The notes beneath the pieces were generated by a model that saw only the letters and a list, made by a program, of their open reading frames with translations, ran no database searches and was not told the origin of the DNA. Positions 42,031-50,994 of a stretch of DNA of 64,000 bases are shown one piece after another. A program made the position numbers and the translations under genes. Within the stretch, counting starts at the first letter, position 1. Every line of letters begins with the position of its first letter. Source of the stretch: FEN-1219 sp039933105. Its GTDB lineage: Bacteria; Pseudomonadota; Gammaproteobacteria; Steroidobacterales; Rariloculaceae. The stretch is taken from positions 1 to 64,000 of the forward strand of contig JBDTOT010000021.1 of the NCBI GenBank assembly GCA_039933105.1, in the 5' to 3' direction.

Positions 42031-42783
42031 TCAGCGTCCTGTGCTCGGCAGTGCGTCGAGATCGGGCAGCGTGAGGCCGCGCTGGCTCAAGTAGTCTTCC
42101 CACAGCGTGTCCGTGCACGTGTACTCGAGCAGGTTCAAGTCGGGCCGCGACTGCAACGTCGCCGTGATCTTGATCGGCTCCGTATAAACCTTCGGATCGG
42201 TTAGCACGATCTGGTTGACGAGGAATTTCTGCTTCTCGCCTTTGACGTCGCGTTCCTCGAGGTGCAAGCGCTCGACGACCTGGGCGTCGGAAGACGTCGC
42301 CATCCTCGTCATGTACGGATAGGGTTTCAGGTTCGTGGTTTCCACGACCAATGTGTCGCCATCCCAATGCGCGACCGACAGGCCCATGGCGGAAGGCAGC
42401 ACCGGCTTCGGCGGATTGTGGTCGGCCATGTAGATCTTGCGGTACATGCCATAGCCTTCCCAGTAGATCGACACGTCTTGCGGCCGCTGTTGGATCTCTA
42501 CCGTGAACGGCGCGCCCCACACCGCGCGCGGCATGCCGGGCCAGATACAAAAACGACCAGGGTCGTCGTCCAGCGTGAAGTGACTCTCGTACTCCATCGC
42601 GAGCTTCTTGGCCGCCGGCGTGTAGGGCAACTGCTGCGGCGTCTGGCTGCGACCGCCGCCGGGGAAGTACAAACCGCTGAAGTCGGGATGAGCGCCGCGC
42701 GCCGGCTGCGCGAGAACGGCGTGCGGTGCAGCAGCGAGAACAACGGCGGTTGCGGCGACGAGACCAGCGACGGAGTTGCGCAT
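42031..42783 (-). CDS. Exported protein of the HPDLSG family (copy C, divergent)
   Basis: The 250-residue protein has a signal peptide (VAATAVVLAAAPHAVLAQ), then AHPDFSGLYFPGG, a conserved Cys in GRFCIWPGMP, SVAHWDGDTLVVETTN and a C-terminal LLEYTCTDTLWED that matches the ELIEFICNENE motif of the other copies. It lies between the cytochrome-PQQ dehydrogenase gene (58 bp upstream) and DUF6152-type copy 2 (4 bp downstream), so the three form an operon. Confidence 0.78.
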   Translation of the reverse strand: MRNSVAGLVAATAVVLAAAPHAVLAQPARGAHPDFSGLYFPGGGRSQTPQQLPYTPAAKKLAMEYESHFTLDDDPGRFCIWPGMPRAVWGAPFTVEIQQRPQDVSIYWEGYGMYRKIYMADHNPPKPVLPSAMGLSVAHWDGDTLVVETTNLKPYPYMTRMATSSDAQVVERLHLEERDVKGEKQKFLVNQIVLTDPKVYTEPIKITATLQSRPDLNLLEYTCTDTLWEDYLSQRGLTLPDLDALPSTGR

Positions 42784-42841
42784 GAGTACGGTGCACCTGC
42801 AGAAGAGTGGTGGCTATCGTACCGCCCAACGCGAGTTACGC

Positions 42842-44971
42842 TCAATTCTTCGGCAGCACGAACACCCAGATCGCGGCGCCCTTGTCGGGCGGGTTCTGTA
42901 GCTCGGGCACGAGCGCGGCGTAGCTTGCGGCGTGGAAACCGCCTTCGCCCGTGACGATCGCCACGTACTGCTGTCCGTCCAAGCTGTACGTCATCGGGCT
43001 CGAGCTCGACACATCGTTCAAACGTTGTTCCCAGAGCTGTTTGCCATTGCTGGTGTCGTAGGCGCGCAGATATCGATCAAGCGAGCCCGCGAACACGATT
43101 CCGCCGGCGGTTGCAAGCACGCCCGAGCTCTGTGGCGCGCGTTGCCGCGTTTGCCACACGACCTGGCGCTTGCCGAGATCGATTGCTTGCAGCCGGCCGT
43201 ATTTGCCATCGCTGCCCGGAATCGGCCGGATGCCCCAGTTCATGCCCGAAGACAGTCCGCCACCGCCACCGCCGCCTGGCACCGGAAACATGTCCATGCA
43301 CGCTTCGTTGAGCGGCACGATCAGGATTTGCGATGCAGCATCGTAAGAGGCGGGCTGGAAATTTTTCGCGCCGGCGCCATGCGGGCACACGAGTTTGAGC
43401 TTGCCGTCGCCCGGCATGACGTCCGGGTTGATCGTCTTGGCGCCGGTTTCCGGGTTGATTGCAGTGACGATGTTCTGCAGACCCAAGTCGTGCGCGAACA
43501 CGAACTGGCCCGTTGCGGCGTCGATCGCCTCGTAGATGCCGATCTTGCCGGACGACAGTGTGACCGTGCGGCGTCCGCCGAGCGACGGGAGTTTCACGAG
43601 CTGCGTCTCGAACGACCAGTCGAGATCCCATTGGTCGTTCGGCAGATGCTGGAACGCCCATGCGAGGCGGCCCGTTTTCGCGTCGATCGCGAGCGTCGAA
43701 TCCGTGTACAGCGCCGCGTTGCTGACGCCGGGCCGTGCGTCGAGCAAGGGCCCGGTGTCGTACGTATTGCCGGTGCCGAAGTACGCAAGGCCAAGGTCCG
43801 GGTCGTACGCCCCGGTGTTCCATACCGACGCGCCGCTGCGTCGCTCGACGGGCACGCCGTTCCAGCTGTCGCCGCCCGGAGTGCCAGGCTGCGCGATCGT
43901 GTGCACGCGCCACTCGACCGCGCCCGTTTCCGCGTTCACGCCGACGATCTGCGGGCCGCCGAGCGCGGCGCCGACGCCCGTGCCTGTCGTGCCGATCATG
44001 ACCTTGCCGCCAGCGACGAGCGGGCCGGCCGAGATGCTCTCGCGACGTGTGAAGTCCGCGATCTTCGTGTCCCACACGAGCTTGCCAGTCCGCGCGTCGA
44101 GCGCAATCAGATGCGCGTCGGAGGTGCCGATGTAGACGTTGTTCTCATACAGCGCGATGCCGCGTTTGTGGTTCGGCCGTGCGCCGGACTCGAGCGAATA
44201 CGTGTAGTGCCACAGCAGATCGCCCGTGCGTGCGTCGAGCGCCTGTAGCTGATCGCCGAAGCCGAACGCGAATAGGACGCCGTCGTGCATCAGAGGCACG
44301 GACTCGTTGGAGCCGGGCGGCAGTGACCACGTCCATGCGACGCGCAGCTGCGAGACGTTGCGCTTGTCGATCTGCTTCAGCGGGCTGAACCCGTGCGTGT
44401 CGTACGTGCGGCGCCATGCGAGCCACTCGGTTGCAGGTGGATTGCGTAACTGCTCATCCGTCACCGGGGTGTAGTGCGCGAGCGCACTTGGCTTGTCGAC
44501 GGGTGGTTGCGCGAGATAGGGCGAGAACGCCATGAAGCTGAACCCACCGGCCGGAACCCACATCCGTGCGAGCTCGTTCACGTTGGCGCTCAGCTCGCGC
44601 TCGCCGGGCACGATGTCGTTCTGCTGCAGCAAGTACGCCATGATCGCGGCGTAGGCATCGGGCTCGAGCGAGCCCGGCGCCGTCACCGGCATGCGAGTGC
44701 GCATGACCTTGAATAGTCCGTCGGCCGTCTTGCCGCCGTACTTAGCGATGAATTCGGCACCCTTCAGCGGCGGGCCGAGCGGGCCATCGTTCAAGTTTGC
44801 GCCGTGGCAGGGTAGGCAGTCGGGCTCGTATGCCGCTTTGCCGCGCTGCGCTTGCGCGGCCGTATAGGTCAACGCGATTTCCTGGGCGCCCGCCACGTAC
44901 GAATAGAGCGCAGCCATGGCGACGAGCATCGCAGTTACGTGGCGCTCGAGCTTCGATGGCGTACGAATCAT
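42842..44971 (-). CDS. PQQ-dependent alcohol dehydrogenase-type quinoprotein with N-terminal cytochrome c domain
   Basis: The 709-residue exported protein has a signal (MLVAMAALYSYVAGAQ), a cytochrome c domain with CLPCH near residue 53 and a likely Met ligand in MRTRMPVTAPGSL, then an eight-bladed quinoprotein domain with repeated W-docking motifs (TGDLLWHYTYS, TGKLVWDTKIAD, NDQWDLDWSFE, GKQLWEQRLND). In type II alcohol dehydrogenases the cytochrome is C-terminal; here it is N-terminal. It probably oxidises a periplasmic alcohol and passes electrons to its own heme. First gene of an operon with 42031 and 41652. Confidence 0.87.
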   Translation of the reverse strand: MIRTPSKLERHVTAMLVAMAALYSYVAGAQEIALTYTAAQAQRGKAAYEPDCLPCHGANLNDGPLGPPLKGAEFIAKYGGKTADGLFKVMRTRMPVTAPGSLEPDAYAAIMAYLLQQNDIVPGERELSANVNELARMWVPAGGFSFMAFSPYLAQPPVDKPSALAHYTPVTDEQLRNPPATEWLAWRRTYDTHGFSPLKQIDKRNVSQLRVAWTWSLPPGSNESVPLMHDGVLFAFGFGDQLQALDARTGDLLWHYTYSLESGARPNHKRGIALYENNVYIGTSDAHLIALDARTGKLVWDTKIADFTRRESISAGPLVAGGKVMIGTTGTGVGAALGGPQIVGVNAETGAVEWRVHTIAQPGTPGGDSWNGVPVERRSGASVWNTGAYDPDLGLAYFGTGNTYDTGPLLDARPGVSNAALYTDSTLAIDAKTGRLAWAFQHLPNDQWDLDWSFETQLVKLPSLGGRRTVTLSSGKIGIYEAIDAATGQFVFAHDLGLQNIVTAINPETGAKTINPDVMPGDGKLKLVCPHGAGAKNFQPASYDAASQILIVPLNEACMDMFPVPGGGGGGGLSSGMNWGIRPIPGSDGKYGRLQAIDLGKRQVVWQTRQRAPQSSGVLATAGGIVFAGSLDRYLRAYDTSNGKQLWEQRLNDVSSSSPMTYSLDGQQYVAIVTGEGGFHAASYAALVPELQNPPDKGAAIWVFVLPKN

Positions 44972-44981
44972 CGGCGGCTCG

Positions 44982-45743
44982 CTATTTCTTCAGGCGGTAT
45001 CCGGTGGTCAACATCCACCAGGTGGCCGTGAGGCAAATCAGCAGAAACGCCGCCATCATCCCGAAGCTGATGCCGACATGCACATCGGCAATCTCGTAGA
45101 AGCTCCAGCGGAAACCGCTGACGAGATAGACGACGGGATTGAACAGCGTGATGGTCTGCCAGACGGGCGGCAGCATGCTGATCGAATAGAAGCTGCCGCC
45201 AAGAAACGTGAGTGGCGTAATCACGATCAACGGGACCACTTGCAGCTTCTCGAAACTGTCGGCCCACAGGCCAATCATGAAGCCGAACAGGCTGAAAGTG
45301 ATGGCCGTCACGACGAGGCACGCCACCATCCAGAAGGGGTGTGCGATCGTCAACGGCACGAACAGCGAAGCCGTGGCGAGAATGATTGCTCCCAAGATCA
45401 CGGACTTCGTGGCGGCCGCTCCGACGTAGCCGAGCACGATCTCCGCCGCCGATATCGGCGCCGACAGCACTTCGTAGATCGTGCCCGTGAAGCGCGGGAA
45501 GTAGATACCGAACGACGAGTTGCCGACGCTCTCTGTCAGGAGCGAGAGCATCAGGAGGCCCGGCACGATGAACGCGCCATAGCTCGTGCCGTCAACGACA
45601 GTAATGCGCGATCCGATCGCGGAGCCGAACACGACGAAGTACAACGACGTCGATAGCACGGGCGCCACGATGCTCTGCACGATCGTCCGCCACATGCGGG
45701 CCATTTCGAAAAAATAGATTGCGCGGACGGCGTACCAGTTCAT
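44982..45743 (-). CDS. ABC-2 type transporter permease (YadH-like)
   Basis: The 253-residue protein has six predicted helices in the ABC-2 pattern, with FEMARMWRTIVQSIVAPVLS before the first helix and PLTFLGGSFYSISMLPPVWQ, FNPVVYLVSGFRWSFYEIAD in the conserved C-terminal half. It matches the YadH/DrrB permease group. The start ATG overlaps the ATPase stop by 4 bp (ATGA). It and the ATPase form a half-exporter dimer for an unknown substrate. Confidence 0.9.
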   Translation of the reverse strand: MNWYAVRAIYFFEMARMWRTIVQSIVAPVLSTSLYFVVFGSAIGSRITVVDGTSYGAFIVPGLLMLSLLTESVGNSSFGIYFPRFTGTIYEVLSAPISAAEIVLGYVGAAATKSVILGAIILATASLFVPLTIAHPFWMVACLVVTAITFSLFGFMIGLWADSFEKLQVVPLIVITPLTFLGGSFYSISMLPPVWQTITLFNPVVYLVSGFRWSFYEIADVHVGISFGMMAAFLLICLTATWWMLTTGYRLKK

Positions 45744-46666
45744 GCGGAGCGTTTCACGAGGTTCACGAAGATGTCTTCGAGTGAGGTCTGATTCGTGCTG
45801 AGATCGCGGAACCGGATGTTCGCATTCGCGAGGGCGCCGAGAAGCGTCGTAATGCCCGTGCGCTCGCTCTGTGTGTCGTACGTATAGACGAGCTCCGAGC
45901 CGCCGCTGTGCAGCTCGAGGTTGAATTGCGCGAGCTCGGCGGGCAGCGAGGCGAGCGGGGCGAGCAGTTGCAGCGTCATTTGTTTCTTGCCGAGCTTCCG
46001 CATGAGCTCTGCCTTCTCTTCGACGAGAATGATCTCGCCCTTGTTGATGACGCCGATCCGATCGGCCATCTCTTCCGCTTCGTCGATGTAGTGCGTGGTC
46101 AGAATGATCGTCACACCCGAGCTGCACAGCGTGCGCACGACGTTCCACATATCCTGGCGTAGCTCGACGTCGACGCCCGCCGTCGGCTCGTCCAAAAACA
46201 GCACTTGCGGCTCGTGCGAGAGCGCCTTCGCGATCATGACCCGGCGTTTCATTCCGCCAGATAGAGTCATGATTTTGCTGTCCTTCTTATCCCATAGCGA
46301 CAGCGATTTCAGCACCTGCTCACAATAGGCGGCGCTCTTCGGCTTGCCGAACAACCCGCGGCTGAACATCGTGGTGTCCCACACCGTCTCGAACGCGTCG
46401 GTAGTCAGCTCCTGAGGCACCAGTCCGATCAGGTTGCGCGCGGCGCGCGCGTCTTTGCGGATGTCGTGGCCGCCGACGCTCACGGCGCCGCTCGTGGCGT
46501 TCACGATGCCGCACACGATATTGATCAACGTGGTCTTGCCGGCGCCGTTGGGTCCGAGCAAACCGAAGATCTCGCCGCGCCGAATTTCGAGGTTCGTGCT
46601 GCGCAGCGCTTGAAAACCCGATGCGTAGGTCTTTGTCAGGCCGTTGATCGAGATGATGGTTTGCAT
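45740..46666 (-). CDS. ABC transporter ATP-binding protein (YadG-like)
   Basis: The 308-residue ATPase has Walker A LLGPNGAGKTTLINIV, Q-loop GLVPQELTTDAF, signature LSGGMKRRVMIAKAL, Walker B VLFLDEPTAGVD and H-loop LTTHYIDEAEEM, plus a C-terminal extension (TSLEDIFVNLVKRSA) common in drug/polysaccharide ABC-2 exporters. The ATG at 46666 begins the conserved region; the open frame continues upstream without homology. Coupled with the permease gene by a 4-bp overlap. Confidence 0.92.
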   Translation of the reverse strand: MQTIISINGLTKTYASGFQALRSTNLEIRRGEIFGLLGPNGAGKTTLINIVCGIVNATSGAVSVGGHDIRKDARAARNLIGLVPQELTTDAFETVWDTTMFSRGLFGKPKSAAYCEQVLKSLSLWDKKDSKIMTLSGGMKRRVMIAKALSHEPQVLFLDEPTAGVDVELRQDMWNVVRTLCSSGVTIILTTHYIDEAEEMADRIGVINKGEIILVEEKAELMRKLGKKQMTLQLLAPLASLPAELAQFNLELHSGGSELVYTYDTQSERTGITTLLGALANANIRFRDLSTNQTSLEDIFVNLVKRSA

Positions 46667-46850
46667 GCAGCCTTGGCTCGCGACGGACGCGTATCGTAGA
46701 GGACGCGGCGGCCTTTTGCACAGTCGAGCCGACCGGGTGTGACGGCTACTAGGTCGCCCGATAAACGGTGGAACTGGTGAAACGTTCCGTGTAGCTTGCA
46801 GGTCGAATTCCAGCCGATGCGACACTTCGTCGGTGGTAACTGGGGGTCCT

Positions 46851-47732
46851 ATGCCGTGTCTCAATTCTCATCGACGCGCAACGGTGGCGTTAGTCAGCGT
46901 TGCCCTCGCGATTCTCTGTTCCACCGCGGCTTTACCTGCCGCCGCACAGTGGGTTGGCTACCCGACGGCCGGTGTGCCGCGCAAAGCCGACGGCTCCGTC
47001 GATATGGCGGGGCCCGTGCCGCGCCTGCCTGACGGTAAGCCGGACTTTTCCGGAATTTGGACGGCGGGCAACCCCGCCAAACCGAAGGAGGGCGGCGACA
47101 AAGCCGGCAACGGCAACGACATCGGCTCGTCGCGCTACATGGCGAACATGGGCGCCGACATGAAGGATGGCTTGCCCTATCAGCCTTGGCTGATACCGAT
47201 CGTCAAAGAACGCACCGCGAACCTCGCACTCGACGATCCGCACATTCGTTGTCTGCCGGACTTCTTTTTGCGCGCGTATGGCTTGCCGCATATGCTGAAG
47301 TTCGTACACACGCCGGGCATCTTGGTGGTGCTGGACGAGATGAATGCCGGCTACCGTCAGGTGTTCACGGACGCGCGCGCGCTGCCCGACTCACCGACGC
47401 CGGCTTGGCAAGGGTATTCGAGTGCGAAATGGTTCGGCGACACCCTGATCATCGACACCATCGGGACGCGGGACGACTCGTGGATCGACTGGAACGGAAG
47501 CGTGATCACGGAGGCTGCAAAGATTCGCGAGGAAATGCGCCGCGTGGACTTCGGGCACCTCGAGATCAAGGTCACCGTCGATGACCCGAAGGCCTACACC
47601 AAGCCGTGGACGGTGACGCTCAAGCAGCGCATCGTGGTTGACGCGGAGCTGATCGACGAGGTCTGCCTCGAGAACGAGCAATTCGTGAAACGCATGGGCC
47701 TGGAAGCTAAAGATAAGTCCTCTGCCAAGTGA
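46851..47732 (+). CDS. Exported protein of the HPDLSG family (copy D)
   Basis: The 293-residue protein has a signal peptide (VALVSVALAILCSTAALPAAA), DGKPDFSGIW, DPHIRCLPDFFLRAYGLPH with the conserved Cys, KWFGDTLIIDTIGTRDD and ELIDEVCLENEQF, each the counterpart of motifs in copies A-C. ATG 46851 follows GGGGG; an upstream GTG at 46833 is possible. DUF6152-type copy 3 follows at 49 bp on the same strand, the same pairing as at 37 and 42 kb. It diverges from the ABC-2 exporter genes. Confidence 0.8.
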   Translation: MPCLNSHRRATVALVSVALAILCSTAALPAAAQWVGYPTAGVPRKADGSVDMAGPVPRLPDGKPDFSGIWTAGNPAKPKEGGDKAGNGNDIGSSRYMANMGADMKDGLPYQPWLIPIVKERTANLALDDPHIRCLPDFFLRAYGLPHMLKFVHTPGILVVLDEMNAGYRQVFTDARALPDSPTPAWQGYSSAKWFGDTLIIDTIGTRDDSWIDWNGSVITEAAKIREEMRRVDFGHLEIKVTVDDPKAYTKPWTVTLKQRIVVDAELIDEVCLENEQFVKRMGLEAKDKSSAK

Positions 47733-47781
47733 GCCGAACGGACACCAGGATATTCATCGATCGATTGCGGAGAGACCAGTC

Positions 47782-48183
47782 ATGAAACCAAGGATGAGCC
47801 TGTTGCTGTGTCTGAGCGTCGGTGTCGCGACGGCGCTGCCCGCAGTTGCGCACCATTCGTTTCCGGCGCAGTACGACATCAACAAGCCAGTTACGCTGAC
47901 GGGCAAAGTCACGAAGGTCGAGTGGACCAATCCGCACATCTTCATCTACGTCGACGTTGCGGATGACAAAGGTAGCGTCGTGAACTGGGCCTTCGAAATG
48001 GGCGGGCCGAACTCGCTGATCCGTCAGGGATGGAAGCGGGACTCGCTGAAGCCCGAGGACACCGTCACGATCGAAGGCAGCCTCGCGCGCGACGGCACCC
48101 ACCTGGTGAACGCACGCACCGTCGCCGTGGACGGCAAAAAGCTGTTCGCCGGCTCGCAGGGCGGCGAGGCTCCCGCGAAATAA
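47782..48183 (+). CDS. DUF6152-type small exported protein (copy 3)
   Basis: The 133-residue product has a signal peptide ending ALPAVA and then HHSFPAQYD, VTLTGKVTKVEWTNPHIFIY and RDSLKPEDTVTIEGSLARDG, close to copy 1 over its length, ending in DGKKLFAGSQGGEAPAK. GAGAGACC-type purine stretch precedes the ATG. It is the second gene of a pair with copy D of the HPDLSG family. Confidence 0.85.
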   Translation: MKPRMSLLLCLSVGVATALPAVAHHSFPAQYDINKPVTLTGKVTKVEWTNPHIFIYVDVADDKGSVVNWAFEMGGPNSLIRQGWKRDSLKPEDTVTIEGSLARDGTHLVNARTVAVDGKKLFAGSQGGEAPAK

Positions 48184-48192
48184 TCGCGCCGC

Positions 48193-48210
48193 TCGCCGCG
48201 CTCGCGGCGA
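48193..48210. terminator. GC hairpin between convergent genes, possible terminator
   Basis: TCGCCGCG (48193-48200) and CGCGGCGA (48203-48210) form a perfect dyad between the stop of the DUF6152-type gene and the stop of the molybdenum hydroxylase gene. There is no T tract, so an intrinsic terminator is only possible, not proven. Confidence 0.35.
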
Positions 48211-50481
48211 CTAGATGCTGTAGCCCTCGACGTTGAAGGGTAGCGTCCGCGGTCGCTGGCCCGTGGCCGCGAAGATCGCGTTCGCGATGGCCGGCGCCAC
48301 CGGAGGAAACGCCGGTTCGCCACAACCCGTTGGCGCGTAGTCCGTGTCGAGAAAGTGCACATCGATCTCCGGCGTTTTGTCGATGCGGACGATCGGATAC
48401 TGGTGGAAGTTTGTTTGCTCCACGCGGCCGTTCTCGAACGTGATCTTCAGTCCCATCGCAGTGGAGATCGCGTCGACCACTGAGCCCTGGCACTGATTCT
48501 CGGCGCTGCTCAGGTTCACGATCGGGCCGATGTCGGCCACGACCCACACCTTGTGTACCGTGACCTTCTTGGTTGCGTCGACGCTCACGTCGGCAACCTC
48601 GGCGAAGTGCCCTTGGTGGCTGAAGTGGAACGCGAGCCCGAGCGCGCGACCGGGCGGCGACTTTTGCCCCCAGCCGGATCGTTGCGCCACCGTCTTGATG
48701 ACGGCGACTGCTCGGCCCGTGTGAAACACGCCACCGAACGGATCGGGCGGCAATGTCCTCGACGCGCCCATGAGATCCACTAGGAAGTCGGCGTAGTCTC
48801 GCTTCGCCGCGACGGAGCATTCATTCAAGAAGCTCTGGACGCAGAACGCGATCACGTTACTGCCTGGCGCGCGCCACGGGCCGGTGGGCATCTTCGACGG
48901 AATCAGCGATTGCGCCATGCGTTGGTTCGCGAGGACGCTCGCGGGGAATTCGGCTTTGTCTATGTTGCCGGACGAGACGGGCGTTTTGCCGTCCATCGTG
49001 AACGTGATGAAGTGGTTCTGCCACGCTGCGAGGCTGCCGGACTTGTCGACCACCGCCTTCAGCGAATGAAATCCGCCGGCACGGTAGTAGTCGAATGCCA
49101 TGTCGTCTTCACGCATCCACTGCACTTTCACCGGGATTCCGCCGGCTTGCTTCGAGACGAGCACCGCTTCGCAGACGCTATCGTTTGCGAGTCGACGGCC
49201 GAAGCCGCCGCCGCCGCGCAGCTGGTGCAGCAGCACTTTGTCTTTCGGTAGTCCGAGCAGAGCCGCGATCGCGTCGACCGCCGCTTGCGGTGTCTGCGTG
49301 GGCGCCCAGACCTCGACGCTATCGCCCTTGAACCACGCGGTGCAGTTCTGCGGTTCGAGATCCGCGTGCGACACGTAGTGATAGGCGTAGAACGCTTCGA
49401 CCGGCTTGCTCTCGCTGAACGCAGCGTCGACGTTGCCAGCTTGGCCGAGAACTTGCTGCGGAGCCTGTGTGGCGAGTCGTTTGGCTTCGGTAACGGCCGC
49501 TGTCCAGCTGTCGCGAGATGCCGCGCTCTCGTCCCACTGAACCTGTAGCGCCTTTTTCGCCTGCATCGCGGACCAGGTTGTGTTGGCCACTATCGCGACA
49601 CCGGACAGCGCAGCCGGCGCACCCGAGAGATCGAACAGAGTCGGGTTGCCGACCTCGTCGACGATGAATGCGTTCTTCACGCCGGGCAACGTGCGGATGT
49701 GGTCGAGGTTGGCTGATACGGCCTTGCCGCCAATGGCGGGTGCTTTTGTAAACGTCGCAAACAGCATGCCGGGCATTCGTTGATCGATGCTGAACAACGA
49801 CTCGCCGCGCACGATTTTCTCGTTGTCGACACCCGTCACGCGTTTGCCAAGCAGGCGGTACGCGCTCTTGGGTTTCAGCTTCACGCTTTCGGCAGTGGGT
49901 ACCGGCAGGGTCGCGGCGATGGGCGCGAGCTCGCCGTACGTAGCAGTGCGACCACTCTTGTCGTGGTGCACGATCCCTTTGTCCGTGCGCAACTCGGTGG
50001 CCGGCACGTTCAACTTTTGAGCGGCGGCGGTGACGAGCATCGCGCGGGCCGTTGCGCCTGCGCGGCGCAGCGTGTCGAAGTTCATGGGAATCGACGTCGA
50101 GCCGCCCGCGAGCTGCAGGCCGTACAACTCCGCGCTGATCACAGACTGCTGCACCTCGACCTTGCTCCAATCGGCATCGAGCTCCTCGGCCACGATCAAC
50201 GGCAGCGACGTTTTCACGCCTTGACCGACCTCGGGGTTTTTCGCGAACAGCACGATCTTGCCGTCGGCTCGGATGTGCACGTACGGGTTCAGTGACGAGT
50301 CCGCCGCCGTCTTCGTTTGGGCGAACGCCTTCTCGGCGGCTGGGCCGAGCGACAACGCAAGCACGAAGCCGCCGCCCGCGACGCTGGTGAGCTTGATGAA
50401 GCTGCGGCGCGAGAGCTCCTGCGCTTCCGTACGGCGCTTCGCATACAACTTCTGCATTGATTCGGGTAGATAGACACTCAT
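48211..50481 (-). CDS. Molybdopterin-binding large subunit, isoquinoline 1-oxidoreductase (IorB)-type aldehyde oxidase
   Basis: The 756-residue protein belongs to the xanthine oxidase superfamily in its two-subunit IorAB form. It begins with a twin-arginine signal (ELSRRSFIKLTSVAGGGFVL), and has GQGVKTSLPLIVAEELDADW, LRGGGGFGRRLANDSVCEAV, GPWRAPGSNVIAFCVQSF and the catalytic-Glu end segment GCGEPAFPPVAPAIANAIF. These enzymes hydroxylate N-heterocycles or oxidise aldehydes with water as oxygen donor and pass electrons through the 2Fe-2S subunit. The start at 50481 overlaps the small-subunit stop by 4 bp. The substrate is unknown. Confidence 0.9.
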   Translation of the reverse strand: MSVYLPESMQKLYAKRRTEAQELSRRSFIKLTSVAGGGFVLALSLGPAAEKAFAQTKTAADSSLNPYVHIRADGKIVLFAKNPEVGQGVKTSLPLIVAEELDADWSKVEVQQSVISAELYGLQLAGGSTSIPMNFDTLRRAGATARAMLVTAAAQKLNVPATELRTDKGIVHHDKSGRTATYGELAPIAATLPVPTAESVKLKPKSAYRLLGKRVTGVDNEKIVRGESLFSIDQRMPGMLFATFTKAPAIGGKAVSANLDHIRTLPGVKNAFIVDEVGNPTLFDLSGAPAALSGVAIVANTTWSAMQAKKALQVQWDESAASRDSWTAAVTEAKRLATQAPQQVLGQAGNVDAAFSESKPVEAFYAYHYVSHADLEPQNCTAWFKGDSVEVWAPTQTPQAAVDAIAALLGLPKDKVLLHQLRGGGGFGRRLANDSVCEAVLVSKQAGGIPVKVQWMREDDMAFDYYRAGGFHSLKAVVDKSGSLAAWQNHFITFTMDGKTPVSSGNIDKAEFPASVLANQRMAQSLIPSKMPTGPWRAPGSNVIAFCVQSFLNECSVAAKRDYADFLVDLMGASRTLPPDPFGGVFHTGRAVAVIKTVAQRSGWGQKSPPGRALGLAFHFSHQGHFAEVADVSVDATKKVTVHKVWVVADIGPIVNLSSAENQCQGSVVDAISTAMGLKITFENGRVEQTNFHQYPIVRIDKTPEIDVHFLDTDYAPTGCGEPAFPPVAPAIANAIFAATGQRPRTLPFNVEGYSI

Positions 50482-50963
50482 GATGCGCCTCCGGTTTTCG
50501 CGACCTTGGCTGCGGCGGTGTGAATGGCCTTGCGGATGCGGACATACGTGCCGCAACGGCAGAGGTTCGCCGCCATCTCCGTGTCGATTTGCGCGTCGGT
50601 GGGTTTAGGGAACCGAGCGAGCAGGGCGGTGGCGCGCATTATTTGCCCTGCCTGACAGTAGCCACACTGCGGAACGTCTTCCTCGATCCAGGCTTGCTGC
50701 ACTGCCGTGAGGGTGGCGCCCGGCGCGGCAAGACCTTCGATCGTCGTGATCTGCTGCCCCGCGGCGGTCTCTGCGGGGACCTGGCATGACTGAATGGGTA
50801 TGCCGTTCAAATGCACGGTGCAGGCGCTGCATTGGCCGACGCCACACCCGTATTTGGTGCCCGTCATGTTCAACGTGTCGCGCAATACCCAAAGCAACGG
50901 TGTTTTCGGATCGACGTCGTCGCCGATCGCGTGGGTCTTGCCGTTGATCGTGAGATTCAGCAT
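50478..50963 (-). CDS. (2Fe-2S)-binding small subunit of the molybdenum hydroxylase (IorA-type)
   Basis: The 161-residue protein has the plant-type ferredoxin cluster motif KYGCGVGQCSACTVHLNG with its distal Cys (QSCQVP) and the second cluster motif PQCGYCQAGQIM with NLCRCGTYVRI. It lacks a signal and is expected to be folded onto the Tat-bearing large subunit and exported with it. No FAD subunit is encoded, which is typical for IorAB. It lies 31 bp after the PQQ dehydrogenase gene and overlaps the large-subunit gene by 4 bp. Confidence 0.92.
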   Translation of the reverse strand: MLNLTINGKTHAIGDDVDPKTPLLWVLRDTLNMTGTKYGCGVGQCSACTVHLNGIPIQSCQVPAETAAGQQITTIEGLAAPGATLTAVQQAWIEEDVPQCGYCQAGQIMRATALLARFPKPTDAQIDTEMAANLCRCGTYVRIRKAIHTAAAKVAKTGGAS

Positions 50964-50994
50964 GGGGTCTCCTCGATGCGTCTTGCGGAGCGTG

